This document shows, in pieces, positions 1 to 9,828 of a DNA stretch of 64,000 nucleotides. Position numbers and translations under genes: made by a program. The stretch is from contig OY783199.1 in assembly GCA_963678675.1 (NCBI GenBank), positions 23,991,546-24,055,545 on the forward strand, written 5' to 3'. This DNA is from Xiphydria camelus. Lineage: Eukaryota > Arthropoda > Insecta > Hymenoptera > Xiphydriidae. The notes beneath the pieces are model-generated. The model was not told where the DNA came from and searched no databases. It worked only from the letters and a program-made list of their open reading frames with translations. Every line of letters begins with the position of its first letter. Position 1 is the stretch's first letter.

Positions 1-1027
1 GGCCGCGAAACATCGCCGGAATAAGGGATCAGGGCTGGTGCGGAGCCTCCTGGGCTGTGTCCACGGTTGACGTGGCTTCCGACAGATACACGCTCATGAG
101 CCAGGGTTCCGAAGCCGTACATTTAAGCGCGCAACATCTTCTCTCTTGTAATAATAAAATGCAACAGGGCTGCAACGGGGGCTCCTTGGATCGCGCTTGG
201 CAGTTCGTGAGAAAATTCGGGTAATTTGTATGACTACTTCGTACTACCGCTGAAATTGCGACTACCGGTGACCTCAGTCGATGGCGAGAAAGATAATTCG
301 CTAGGGACGACGTAAAAAGTCGATCGCGTTTACAAAAAATAAAATGATAATAAATTTTAGGAAAAAATACCCGAGTTTTCTTCTGATAACAAATCATCTT
401 TACAGATTAACCGACGAGGAATGCTATCCTTGGACGGGACGCAACGATAAATGTCGCATACATAAGAAAATCAGGAAGTTACAAGATGTAGGATGTCACA
501 AGCCAGCAAATCCACTCAGGACAGAGTTGTACAAGGTCGGGCCCGTTTATCGTCTTGGCAACGAGACCGATATAATGCAGGAAATTATGCTATCAGGCCC
601 TGTGCAAGGTAAAGGTTCTCGGTAAATCGATCGTGAATAGTTGTTTGAAATCTTAATACTTTCAGCTACGATAAAAGTGTACCAGGATTTCTTCACGTAC
701 AAATCCGGAATCTACAAACACTCTCGGTCTTCTGAACTATATCGTACAGGATACCATTCCGTGAGGATAATTGGATGGGGAGAAGAACAAATACATAGAT
801 CCCCGGTGAAATATTGGGTGAGGATGTAATGCATCATTTTAATACGGATATAAGGAGTTTGCTCTTACTAAAAAATCTATTCGTTGATTTTCCTTCAGCT
901 TGTCGCTAACTCCTGGGGATCGAGCTGGGGTGAGAATGGATACTTTAGAATTCACAAGGGTAGCAACGAGTGCGAGATAGAGTCGTACGTTCTGGCTGTG
1001 TGGGCTAAAACTGCTACGAAAAATTGA
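1..1027 (+). CDS. Swim: Swim / tubulointerstitial nephritis antigen-like cathepsin B pseudoprotease, 5' partial
   Basis: Four exons are readable: <1-220, 406-608, 666-817 and 899-1027, joined at GT-AG sites with matching phases; the N-terminal part lies left of the window. The protein is the C-terminal papain-fold domain of the TINAG/Swim family, secreted cathepsin B relatives; Drosophila Swim binds Wingless outside the cell. The first visible exon reads [15 protein letters not shown], where an active cathepsin B would carry Cys in place of the Ser after GA, so the catalytic nucleophile is replaced. The His ([11 protein letters not shown]) and Asn ([10 protein letters not shown]) of the papain triad remain, as does ECYPWTGR in the second exon. 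The Ser change matches the family and indicates a non-proteolytic binding protein. Assignment to the family is firm; orthology to Swim rests on memory of the insect member. Confidence 0.9.
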
Positions 1028-2143
1028 ACAGAACCTTATTACCGCTAACTAGCCCCTGGTGATTCATAATTATTGAGCCAATGAAATATTTGCACGTACT
1101 TTTGAGTTTTCCGTGCGAGACCAAATTGCACTTCTAGACAAATCATGAGGAGTGTTTTCTGTGCTAATCGGCACGCGTCGATCAACCTCTATACTCGGAA
1201 GGAATTATTTCTCGAAGTCTCGACGTTCTACCACCCACGCGATTAAAGTTAAATAACTAAAAAAGAGCTACGACAGTGATCTACGTAAATCGTAACGAAG
1301 TGAGCACGTAAGGTGCTTAGATGTGCATTTGAAGTGCAGTGCAGCACCTCTGTATTAATGGCGAACGAATGACACTAAACGCAATATTTGAAACGGCTAA
1401 ACCCGTCTTACGAAATCTTCGTTCTGTCAATCATCGAACCATCATTGGCTTCATTTAACACTGCCAATATAGTATAAGTACTTAGGGATATGTTATTTTC
1501 AGCACAATTTCGTTTTAATTATAAGTGTGACAAAGATTTCCGTAATCACATTCTTGTATGTATGAGCACGTTTTAATGTTTATGTAATTTAATAAAAATA
1601 ATACATGTATTTATATCTTCGTACAACGCGTTAATTTTATTACATAAATATTACATTCTTAATGCCAGTTTTACCGCTACCAATTATTTATGTAAAATGC
1701 AATTACTTGACATTAATAATTAATATCAATTACAATTATTGTAATGCTATATAAAAATCATTGGTGCATTTCTCGCAAATTGTACTAAGAATAAGAAAAC
1801 TGTCAGACAACGTTATCGCTTCATGTACATCCTTATTATTTGCCAAAGGATTTCTCATTGCAACCTTAGATTAATAATTTCTACCTTGTGAGATTTTTTG
1901 TTCTCCTCTTATAGCTAAAAAAACAGCTGAACTTGTTACGAAAGTACTTATTTCATTGTACTCTGCAAGTTTTATGTACATAATATGATCTCAAACTCCA
2001 TACATCACCTAAAATAATACTTCTTGAAGGAGCTAATTAAATTTAATCAATCTCTGGAGTAACAAAATGCGAACTCTCTTAATAAATGGGTAATCAAAAC
2101 CTCAGGGTGATATAGCAAGGAAAGGTAGGAATGTGTACGAATG
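1028..2143. other. AT-rich convergent intergenic region, Swim and Maf-S 3' ends
   Basis: No coding signal is seen. The stretch holds the likely 3' UTRs of the two convergent genes, with an AATAAA at 1591-1596 that fits the Swim transcript. The remainder is AT-rich, simple sequence. Confidence 0.6.
1591..1596 (+). terminator. candidate poly(A) signal of Swim
   Basis: AATAAA lies about 560 bp beyond the Swim stop in AT-rich DNA. It is the clearest hexamer in this 3' region; use is inferred. Confidence 0.4.
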
Positions 2144-2693
2144 TTACATAGTTTCTAATTCCGGCGGGATCTGAATCTTTCTCTCGGCGGCAAATTTTTT
2201 CAAGGCTCTGTACTTGGCATGCCAAGACTCCACCTCTTCTCTCATTCTGTTATTATCGTCTTGCATCGCTTCCATATCTCTGTATTCCTGAGTTTTTTCC
2301 GATTCTAGCTCATCCTTCTGTTCTATACGCTTTATGCGACAACTAGCTGCATATCCACGATTCTTCAGAGTTCGCCGGCGTTGCTTCATTCGCACGATCT
2401 CTTCCCGAGACAAGCCTCGCAATTTAAGTTGTCGATTCAGGTCACGAACCGATATAGTAACGAGTTCATCATCGCTGATATCCAGGCAAGGTCCGGGAGA
2501 TAAAGGATCCTACAGTGGCAATAAATAAAAATAATTACATAATTGAACGAGTGTCATACTGTGAAACTGTCGTGTGTGCATTACCATTTGGATACACACG
2601 ATATCGAAACACGAGATGACGTTTGAACGCGAACCATGTTTGAAAAATAGAAGTGGACGAACTCACCATTTTCATAGATCGGTTTGTGTCCAT
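2144..2693 (-). CDS. maf-S: Small Maf bZIP transcription factor
   Basis: Two coding exons on the minus strand, 2693-2667 and 2509-2144, give about 130 residues, the normal small-Maf length. The first exon encodes nine residues starting MDTNRSMKM and ends at a good GTGAGT donor; both exons join in phase 0. The second begins [16 protein letters not shown], then the Maf extended homology region, the basic region [18 protein letters not shown] (about residues 53-70) and a leucine zipper to about residue 120. There is no transactivation domain, as expected for small Mafs, which pair with CNC factors at antioxidant and MARE-type sites. The start could be elsewhere if another 5' exon exists, but the second exon is unambiguous. 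The gene is divergent from HADHB and shares a roughly 690-bp promoter with it. Confidence 0.92.
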
Positions 2694-3051
2694 AACAGTC
2701 CGCCGAGAAATATTCAATCCGTTTTCTCCCGCGAAATGAAAGGCAGAGCCCTGTTTCTTTGCGTTTTCCGCAGTACTGATAATTTTGCTTAGTCATTCTA
2801 CAGTAAAATGGTTCTGTGAGCAAAAAGGGACCTACAGGACCAAAACGTTAGTACCATTCTAAAAACATTAAAGAATGTACGAAGTCAAACACGTTTCTGT
2901 TAGAGCTATTAATTGATCGGCGGGTTACGGTAGAAAGACCCAATAGTTCGATTTTATGCAGCAATCACCAATGCGCTTAAACGTTCTTTCGGATCGTATA
3001 GAGAGGAATAATAAAACAGCTCAGCGATTGGCTGAGCTATTACAACTTGCA

Positions 3052-3122
3052 ATAGGGCTAGTTTTCAAGTTCAAAAACTCGAGTTTAACTGTTAAACGGA
3101 GTTTAAGCTGAAAACCACGCCT
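3052..3122. repeat. Short imperfect inverted repeat
   Basis: A segment containing GTTTTCAAGTTC and GAGTTTAAC is mirrored by GTTAAAC and GTTTAAGCTGAAAAC. The arms are about 30 bp and imperfect. A similar TTAAAC-type inverted sequence occurs at about 42898-42990, so this may be the remnant of a small foldback element. Confidence 0.4.
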
Positions 3123-3238
3123 AACGCTAGTCGTCTCATTGGCACGCCGCGCTTCGATTGGAGCGATTGTTTGTATCGCGCTCCGTACTTTGCGACGTTC
3201 GCTCGTCTAGTACGTATTTACCCAAATAGCAGAAGATA

Positions 3239-3240
<2 letters not shown>

Positions 3241-3275
<35 letters not shown>
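3241..3275. repeat. GA microsatellite
   Basis: About 35 bp of alternating AG directly abuts the TGACGTCA palindrome in the maf-S/HADHB promoter. Confidence 0.9.
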
Positions 3276-3279
<4 letters not shown>

Positions 3280-3283
3280 GTCA
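3276..3283. promoter_or_regulatory. Perfect CRE-type palindrome TGACGTCA
   Basis: The octamer is the consensus cAMP-response element and also the core of a C-MARE-type site that bZIP dimers recognise. It lies about 100 bp before the HADHB ATG and 580 bp before the maf-S ATG. Binding is inferred from the motif only. Confidence 0.5.
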
Positions 3284-3385
3284 TCATGAAATCTGCACTG
3301 CACATACCTCAGAACGGGTCACGACGTTGTCGCGAGCAGTTCCGAGTGTAGAATACTGTACAGTAGTGTTTACTGCCCGTAAACC

Positions 3386-5988
3386 ATGGCATCGCTCATC
3401 GCACGAAATTTAATTCGAGGTAATTAAGGTGTCTTTTTATATTTCCAGTAGTATTTATTAAATGTTAACGATACATATATCACATTAATCAAATATCCTT
3501 TTTTATTGAAATTGTTCTATATTAAAAATAATAAAGTAAGTCATAGGTTACACTTGAACGCAGTGTGGGTCTCGGTGGTTCGGTGCAAAGTACAACTTAC
3601 AATTAGAATCGTGTCAGACTTAACTGTTCGAAAACAGGGAGTTTTACTAATTCCATAAATGTACCAGATAAAAGCAGAATTGATTCTAGATTAACTATGT
3701 GATCATTAAAAATTTTAGAAATTACTTGGGAGTTGAAAAAAAATTGGACCATTCAATTTTTATAATATCAATTAGTCTAGATCACCTCAGATTGTCCTTC
3801 GTATTCTCTGCATTCAGTCATTAAATTTCTTACATCACACTCCCAAATATAAATTCCTTATACTCTCGAAGAGTACTAAGTCTGTTCTTGTTATCTACAC
3901 TTGTTATATTATATATTCAGGGGTGTGGTGTAAAAAATTTAATCACTCTGAATGCAGAGAATACGAAGGAAAATTTGAGGCGATCTAGACTGATTGATGC
4001 TCTAAAAATTGAATGCTCCAATTTTTTTTTCGACCTCTATTGTTATACCTCTTACTATGTATGCTTTTCTGTGTCCTAAATAAAGGAGGCAACATTTGTA
4101 GATAAAAATTTTAAATGCCATTATGCATGTTAACATTGTCTAATCTATTCCATTTCATTACAGTTAGCGATAATTGTCGTGTTTCGCCATGTGCCTGGGC
4201 GGTATATAAAATCTCGCATAATGGATATGCAACTAAAGTTGATTCAAGTAATCCTGCAAGCAAAAACATAGTATTTATAGATGGAGTTCGATCTCCTTTC
4301 CTGCAATCCGGTACTAGTTACAGTAAACTCATGCCCCATGAACTTGCAAGACACGCATTGGTGTGAGTATACCCTAAAATGATTTAAATCATTCCTCAGT
4401 AGACCCTGTGGGAGCTCCTCTAATTAATACTATTATATTACAGTTCGTTACAACAGAAACTAAATATTCCAAAAGAAATCATCGATTACATTATTTATGG
4501 TACAGTAATACAGGAAGTAAAAACTTCCAATGTAGGACGCGAAGCTGCTCTGGCAGCGGGTTACAGCGATCGTACTCCAGCACATACAGTGACTATGGCC
4601 TGTATCAGCAGTAATCAGTCTATGACTACAGGCATGGGTTTAATCGCCTGTGGAGTTTACGACGTTATTGTAGCAGGAGGAGTAGAATTCATGACCGATA
4701 TACCCATTAGACACAGCCGCGCGATGCGCTCTCTTATGTTGCGAGCCAATAAAGCTAAATCTCTTGGACAAAAATTGGGTCTTCTAGCTGGTATCAGACC
4801 TGCGCACTTTGTCCCCGATGTAAGACTTGGTAAATTACTTTTAAAAAGTAGTAGTCTCTCTCTACCAATGTTTTTTGAGCACAAGAGGGTAATGCGGTTT
4901 TTCCGTAACAAGATGTATCAGAAGATTCAATTCTTTACAGCTGCCAAGTGTAGCCGAGTTCTCTTCCGGGGAGACTATGGGCCACAGTGGTGATAGATTG
5001 GGATCGGCATTTGGTGTGACACGTGCCGAACAAGATGAGTATGCGTTGCGCTCGCATACCTGTGCTTACAACGCTCAGGAAAAGGGATATTTTACGGATT
5101 TAGTACCATTCAAAGGTAAATCTTCATCTCTCGATCGAATTAATAATAAATCTAGTTGATCATGTTATTCGTCTTAGTGCCTGGGGTGGATCAGGTAGTG
5201 AAAGCCGATAACGGCATTCGTGTGTCTACTCTGGAGCAACTAAGCAAGCTGAAGCCAGCGTTCGTCAAGCCTTACGGCACCGTAACTGCCGCCAATGCGT
5301 CTTTCCTAACTGACGGTGCTTCTGCATCTTTGATAACGACGGAAGAGAAAGCGCGTCAGTTGGGACTCACTCCTAAAGCGTATTTAAGAAACTTTACCTA
5401 CGTATCTCAAGATCCTGTCGATCAGCTGCTCTTGGGACCCGCGTATGCCATACCCAAGGTACACGCAATGATACTTACATAATTATTATGTTACAGCATT
5501 TTAGAAAGAGAGAGGGAACGAACTTAAATTTGCGAACAAATTGCAGGTTTTGGATAAAGCTGGATTAGGGATAAAAGACATAGGTGTATGGGAAGTACAC
5601 GAAGCATTCGCCGCCCAAATCCTAGCAAATCTAAAGGCATTGGACTCTGATTGGTTCGCAAATAAATACTTAGGGCGAAGCGCGAAAGTCGGCGCACCCG
5701 ATCTTGCGAAATGGAACACATGGGGTGGTTCCCTCTCGATTGGCCATCCATTCGCAGCCACAGGGGTTCGATTAGTTTCACATACCGCAAATCGACTTAT
5801 CAGAGAAGATCAACAGTACGGAGTCGTGGCCGCGTGCGCTGCTGGTGGACAGGTAATAACTACACGCGTGCACGTGCAAAGTGTTTAAACCCATCATTGT
5901 TCAGCCCATTTACTGATCTCTTACGCGACTGTTCTTTTTGTAGGGCGTGGGCATGCTGATCGAAAGACACCCGGAAGGAAAGATTTGA
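3386..5988 (+). CDS. HADHB: Trifunctional enzyme beta subunit (mitochondrial 3-ketoacyl-CoA thiolase)
   Basis: Seven exons (3386-3419, 4164-4362, 4444-4819, 4941-5115, 5178-5458, 5547-5852, 5944-5988) splice in frame to 471 residues, close to the family's usual 470-475. The protein performs the last step of long-chain fatty acid beta-oxidation, thiolytic cleavage of 3-ketoacyl-CoA, in the mitochondrial trifunctional complex. The start [11 protein letters not shown] is basic and amphipathic, fitting a mitochondrial presequence. Thiolase signatures are all present: nucleophilic Cys131 in TMACISSNQ, His373 in WEVHEAFA, His422 in [10 protein letters not shown] and Cys452 in AACAAGGQ. It is divergent from maf-S and convergent with RRP41, with only 264 bp between stops. 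Intron 1 carries a foldback element. An AATAAA begins at the last base of the stop codon. Confidence 0.96.
3728..4037. mobile_element. Foldback (MITE-like) element in HADHB intron 1
   Basis: Left arm about 3728-3844 and right arm about 3919-4037 are inverted copies of roughly 115 bp at about 85% identity by eye. For example, TTCGTATTCTCTGCATTCAG is matched by the reverse complement CTGAATGCAGAGAATACGAA. The arms flank a loop of about 75 bp. There is no coding capacity, so a non-autonomous DNA element or internal inverted duplication is the likely origin. Confidence 0.65.
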
Positions 5989-5993
5989 ATAAA
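5988..5993 (+). terminator. Poly(A) signal overlapping HADHB stop codon
   Basis: AATAAA starts at the final A of TGA, and a second AATAAA-like run follows at once. If used, the 3' UTR would be only some 20 nt, which fits the crowded convergent layout with RRP41; a later signal may be used instead. Confidence 0.4.
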
Positions 5994-6252
5994 TAAATTA
6001 TATCAACTTCCATTAAAATATCGTATACAGTCGAATGTCTAAAATGCATTTCAAAATGTTATCGAGCAAGGAGATCACACTCTATATTTTTTAACCTATT
6101 TAATAGTCTGTTACGAAAATGTAATTTACTTTTATACGAAAATATACATTACAGTGGTCTATACAGTTTCGAAATTTCGAGTATTATATTTGGGAGTATT
6201 CCGGAGTTTTATAAGTGACGAAATGATAAAACCGTAGATGCAAAGCAAATCT

Positions 6253-7469
6253 TTAATCCAATGAAGACTGTACATTAGATAACGACGGTAAAAAATGTAC
6301 CGCTAGATGATGCCGTACTGCCTGATCGAGAATTGTTCTAATATCCCTACAACCGCACAAAGCACGCATCCTCAAGCCTTCCAGACGGGAAAGATGCAAG
6401 CGTTGTCCTGATCCCTGCGCGACGACAACCAAGCCCGGTCCCTCGGAAGGATTGTTACTACTTGCGGGCAGTGCGACTACATTTAGCGTAGCACCCGGAG
6501 CACATTCTTCCGTGTAATTAGCATCTACCACTCCCGTGCCTAACACTCCTTCTTCGCCTTCCGACGCTGTAGACAATGTAGCAGAACATCCAATTGCGTA
6601 ATTCTGAAAACGATGGCATAACTGATATAACAACGAATTCACCGTTTGTGCAAATTCGTAGAAAACGTCGAAACGTAGAAGTTAGACAAGAACCTTAATG
6701 GGAATACCAGCGTCGATCAACGCAATAGTCGCGGCATTAACTGCGGCGCAATAATCACTGCCGTCAATTTGCAAAACCTCGACAAAGACATCTATTTGTG
6801 AACGAGGATAAAGTTCCAGATGAATAATGGCCTCCATGGCACGGCGAAGTTGCAAAGATCTCTCCATTGATTTGCGATCGCCGCGTGGTCGCCGCTTACG
6901 TTCGCCAGCGCTAAAGCTGAATACTGCTGTACTGTACTGGCAATTTACGATTCCCCCGACGCTTTTACCACTACTTCTGGCCGCGCTACCTTTTGGCTGC
7001 AATCAGAGAGCTTTTGAATTTCTGAAAGGGAGACTTTCTATGTAAGGAAGGGAATTTGAAATTTAGCAAATTTTACTGAGATTCAGCTAATGAGAATTTC
7101 ATGTATGCTATAACCCAATTTAGTAGAATTCAGAGAATTCGGGAATACGTTAAAATTTCAGTAATGTTCATTAACTTTATATTACAGTCCCTCGTGAAGA
7201 CATCTACAATAGTAGTCTAGCTATTCTTTAACATTAATTTGTATGTTGATTTTGTACGTAGAGAGGAAATGGATAAATACCTGATGAGGTCCATACACAG
7301 CAGCCAGAATCTTAGTGTTTCCTTGTTCAAGGTAAGCGCTTCCATCAGCTTGACCAAATACTCCCATTCTTACTCTGATTTGTCTCAGTTCCAGAGGACG
7401 CCTTCCATCGATTCGTAATCCATCTTGATCTTGGGTTTGTTCTACTTGTTCCTGTTCTTTATCTACCAT
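6253..7469 (-). CDS. Ski6: Exosome complex component RRP41
   Basis: Three minus-strand exons (7469-7281, 6996-6694, 6603-6253) give 280 residues, slightly longer than human EXOSC4 because of an acidic Gln-rich N-terminal leader. The product is an RNase PH-fold subunit of the nine-subunit ring of the RNA exosome, which processes and degrades RNA in nucleus and cytoplasm. Diagnostic stretches are LRIDGRRPLELRQIRVRMG, YLEQGNTKILAAVYGPH and the central ERKRRPRGDRKS followed by LEVLQIDGSDY-like residues. The N-terminal half is strongly conserved and the C-terminal PH domain is weaker, as usual. The second intron has a poor donor (AAG/GTTCTT), but frame and homology on both sides require it. The gene is divergent from PBK. 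EXOSC4 is the human name. Confidence 0.94.
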
Positions 7470-8028
7470 TTTTATATATGTTTATCTTCGCTTTTCGAAT
7501 CTGTTCGGTATACAAACAAATGAACTATCAACCACATAAATGTATTGTGCCTGCACTTTACACATTTTGTATTAGGTACATATGTGATTTCAATTATTAT
7601 AACAAATGAAAAAGTTTTCAGTAAAATTTGGCTTAAAAATTATAATTGCATGATTGTTAATTAATACCTTTTAAAAATGAAATTTGAATAAGCTCACAGC
7701 GAAGAGCACATGTGATGGAACGTCAATATCGTCATTGAGGAGTCAGCTGAGAATAGATGAGCAGCTGACTCGACTGTTTAGTTTTCCTTTTGGAGCAAAA
7801 TGATGTTGGTCCCACACTCCGGTTTTGTCCGGTTTTTTTAAAACTTATGTGTACTTATGTATGTACTCTAGAGTATACCGGTATAGAGGTGCATACACAT
7901 CTGCACGTGTAACGTCCATTTCTTTGTGGTTTGAATGAAATATTTGAATTTCAAACGGTCAACAGGTAGTGCGGCAGTCCCAGTGAAGCTCGTTCGCTTT
8001 ATTGATAAAGTTATTCCCATCGCCCGAC
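7470..8028. promoter_or_regulatory. Divergent promoter region RRP41/PBK
   Basis: There are 559 bp between two start codons facing away from each other. Apart from the short palindrome at 7740-7771, no feature is recognised. The PBK 5' leader probably occupies the right part. Confidence 0.5.
7740..7771. promoter_or_regulatory. Palindromic bZIP-like site pair
   Basis: GAGTCAGCTG and CAGCTGACTC form perfect 10-bp inverted arms separated by 12 bp. Each arm contains a GTCAGC core resembling half of a Maf recognition element and an E-box CAGCTG. A regulatory role is inferred from the symmetry and position only. Confidence 0.35.
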
Positions 8029-9579
8029 ATGACGGAATTTAAAACCCCAACATCGAAGAAGTGCAGAAGCAGGGTGGATAATCCCGAATTACAGACACCG
8101 ATTAAAATTCCACCTTCTCCGTATCTCCAAAAAATAGGTTATGGTTGTGGTGAGTAAAATGATACTTCGTTTTGTAAATAGTAAGTTTTATAGGTATGTG
8201 GGTATAGAAAATTATACGTTCAGATTATTGCAGTTCTATCTACATACATTTCTCATACATCTTTAAGATACTGTTTCATGTTTGTATTTTATATTTTATC
8301 ACTATAATACACAATAAGTCTGGATGTATCTGCATATTTATACCGAATGATTCAGGTGTTAGTGTATTCACTTTGCAAAGATCTCCCAAAGTTGGTGTCG
8401 TACGATCACCATGGGCCATAAAGAAAGTGAATCGCAAAGTTGTGGGAAACAAGAAATATGACAACCGTATACGTTTAGAGGCTGAAATATTGAGAAATTT
8501 GAAACACCCGAACATTGTTGGCTTCAGGGGTGTTTCAGATTTGAATGGGGAAATTTGCCTTGCTATGGAAAAACTAGAAATTTCCTTGGGTATGCGGATT
8601 TTTCATTGGCCTTATCAATTCTCGTTCTTTCGTTTTCAAAATGTGGTGATCAAACAGGTGATATGATCGAGGAAAGGTTTAATGATGTAGAAACGCCTTT
8701 CGAAGCTGACGATATTTTGAAAATTGGTTTTGAAATGGCAAAAGGTTTAGAATATCTACATCATACTGTCTATATTCTTCATGGAGATGTAAAGAGCTAC
8801 AATATATTAGTTTCTAAGAACTTTGAAGTGGTAAAATTGTGTGATTTTGGAGTTTCTGTACCTCTCACCAAAAATCTTGAAATAGATACTTCAAAAGGCA
8901 ATTACCATTACATCGGAACTGAATGCTGGTCCGCTCCAGAAGTTATAGATGGTTTGTTCCTTTAGAAATATACCTTTCTTTTTTAAATTCGTTTATTGTT
9001 ATTGGGAACAATCAGTTAATAATGTTATTACATTTTAAAGAAACCGGTCCAGTAACAAATAAAGCTGACATGTGGGCCTATGGCTTAGTACTTTGGGAAA
9101 TGATAGCACTGACACCACCACATTTAGAGGAATGCGAAGAATCAATGGAAGATAGATCTTTTGACGATTCCTTAGTCATGGATGAAAATACGTGTTGTAA
9201 AGAAAATGGCAATCCAAACGTTGACATGGACGATAGTATTCAGTTTCTGAAAGAACTATTTCCCGCTAAATATGGTAACTAATCATCATCTGATCTATAC
9301 TATACTCGTACATAAGAAATGGATTGAATTTGATTATTTACACCAGATAGGACTGTGTAACACTCATTTGCGACAATTAATTTAGGTACACGACCACCGT
9401 TACCTGCACTAGACCTTGGCCCACAGTACGGAAAGGTGTTGGAATTGTTTTATGCGTGTAGCGATTCTGATTACAAAACTAGACCCAGTGCCAAGGGTGT
9501 AGTCATGTTTTTCAAAAACTATACCCATTCAAAATCCAATGAGAATGACGAACAATCGGTATCTAATACGGACGTATGA
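8029..9579 (+). CDS. PBK: PBK/TOPK-like MAPKK-related protein kinase
   Basis: Five exons (8029-8149, 8356-8589, 8658-8951, 9041-9274, 9386-9579) splice in frame to 358 residues. The protein resembles lymphokine-activated killer T-cell-originated kinase (PDZ-binding kinase), a mitotic Ser/Thr kinase. Visible elements are an N-terminal FKTP site like the Cdk1 target of human TOPK, a glycine loop IGYGCG (36-41), the lysine in PWAIKK (63-64), LKHPNIVG, the catalytic loop HGDVKSYN (160-167) with HGD instead of HRD as in the family, DFG (181-183; human has DVG), and APEVID. The C-terminal lobe follows, with DMWAYG and an acidic insert. The donor at 8952 (GTTTGT) is weak but required by frame. It is convergent with syntaxin, 249 bp apart. 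Confidence 0.94.
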
Positions 9580-9828
9580 TATTATGATAATTATGCGACA
9601 CACGAGAATAAGAGACTGTGTACCCGTCAAGCGAATCGATAGATTCGCACGCCAAGAATTATACATACCAGGATGGAAAGAAGTTAATTAACGAGCAGAG
9701 AATGATTTTTTTATACAATCTTTATAAACGTTATATTATGCTCTAAATAAGACGCATATAAACATTACGGAATATTCATTAGTATTAAAAGTGATGCATA
9801 CATAAAATATCACCAAGCTCGCTGTCAC

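Larger units (their letters stand above)
2694..3385. promoter_or_regulatory. Shared divergent promoter of maf-S and HADHB
   Basis: The region between the two start codons contains inverted CCAAT-type ATTGG motifs near 3024, 3138 and 3157, a short inverted repeat at 3052-3122, a GA tract at 3241-3275 and a palindromic TGACGTCA at 3276-3283. Its place between oppositely directed genes supports a bidirectional promoter. Transcription start sites are not determined. Confidence 0.6.
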
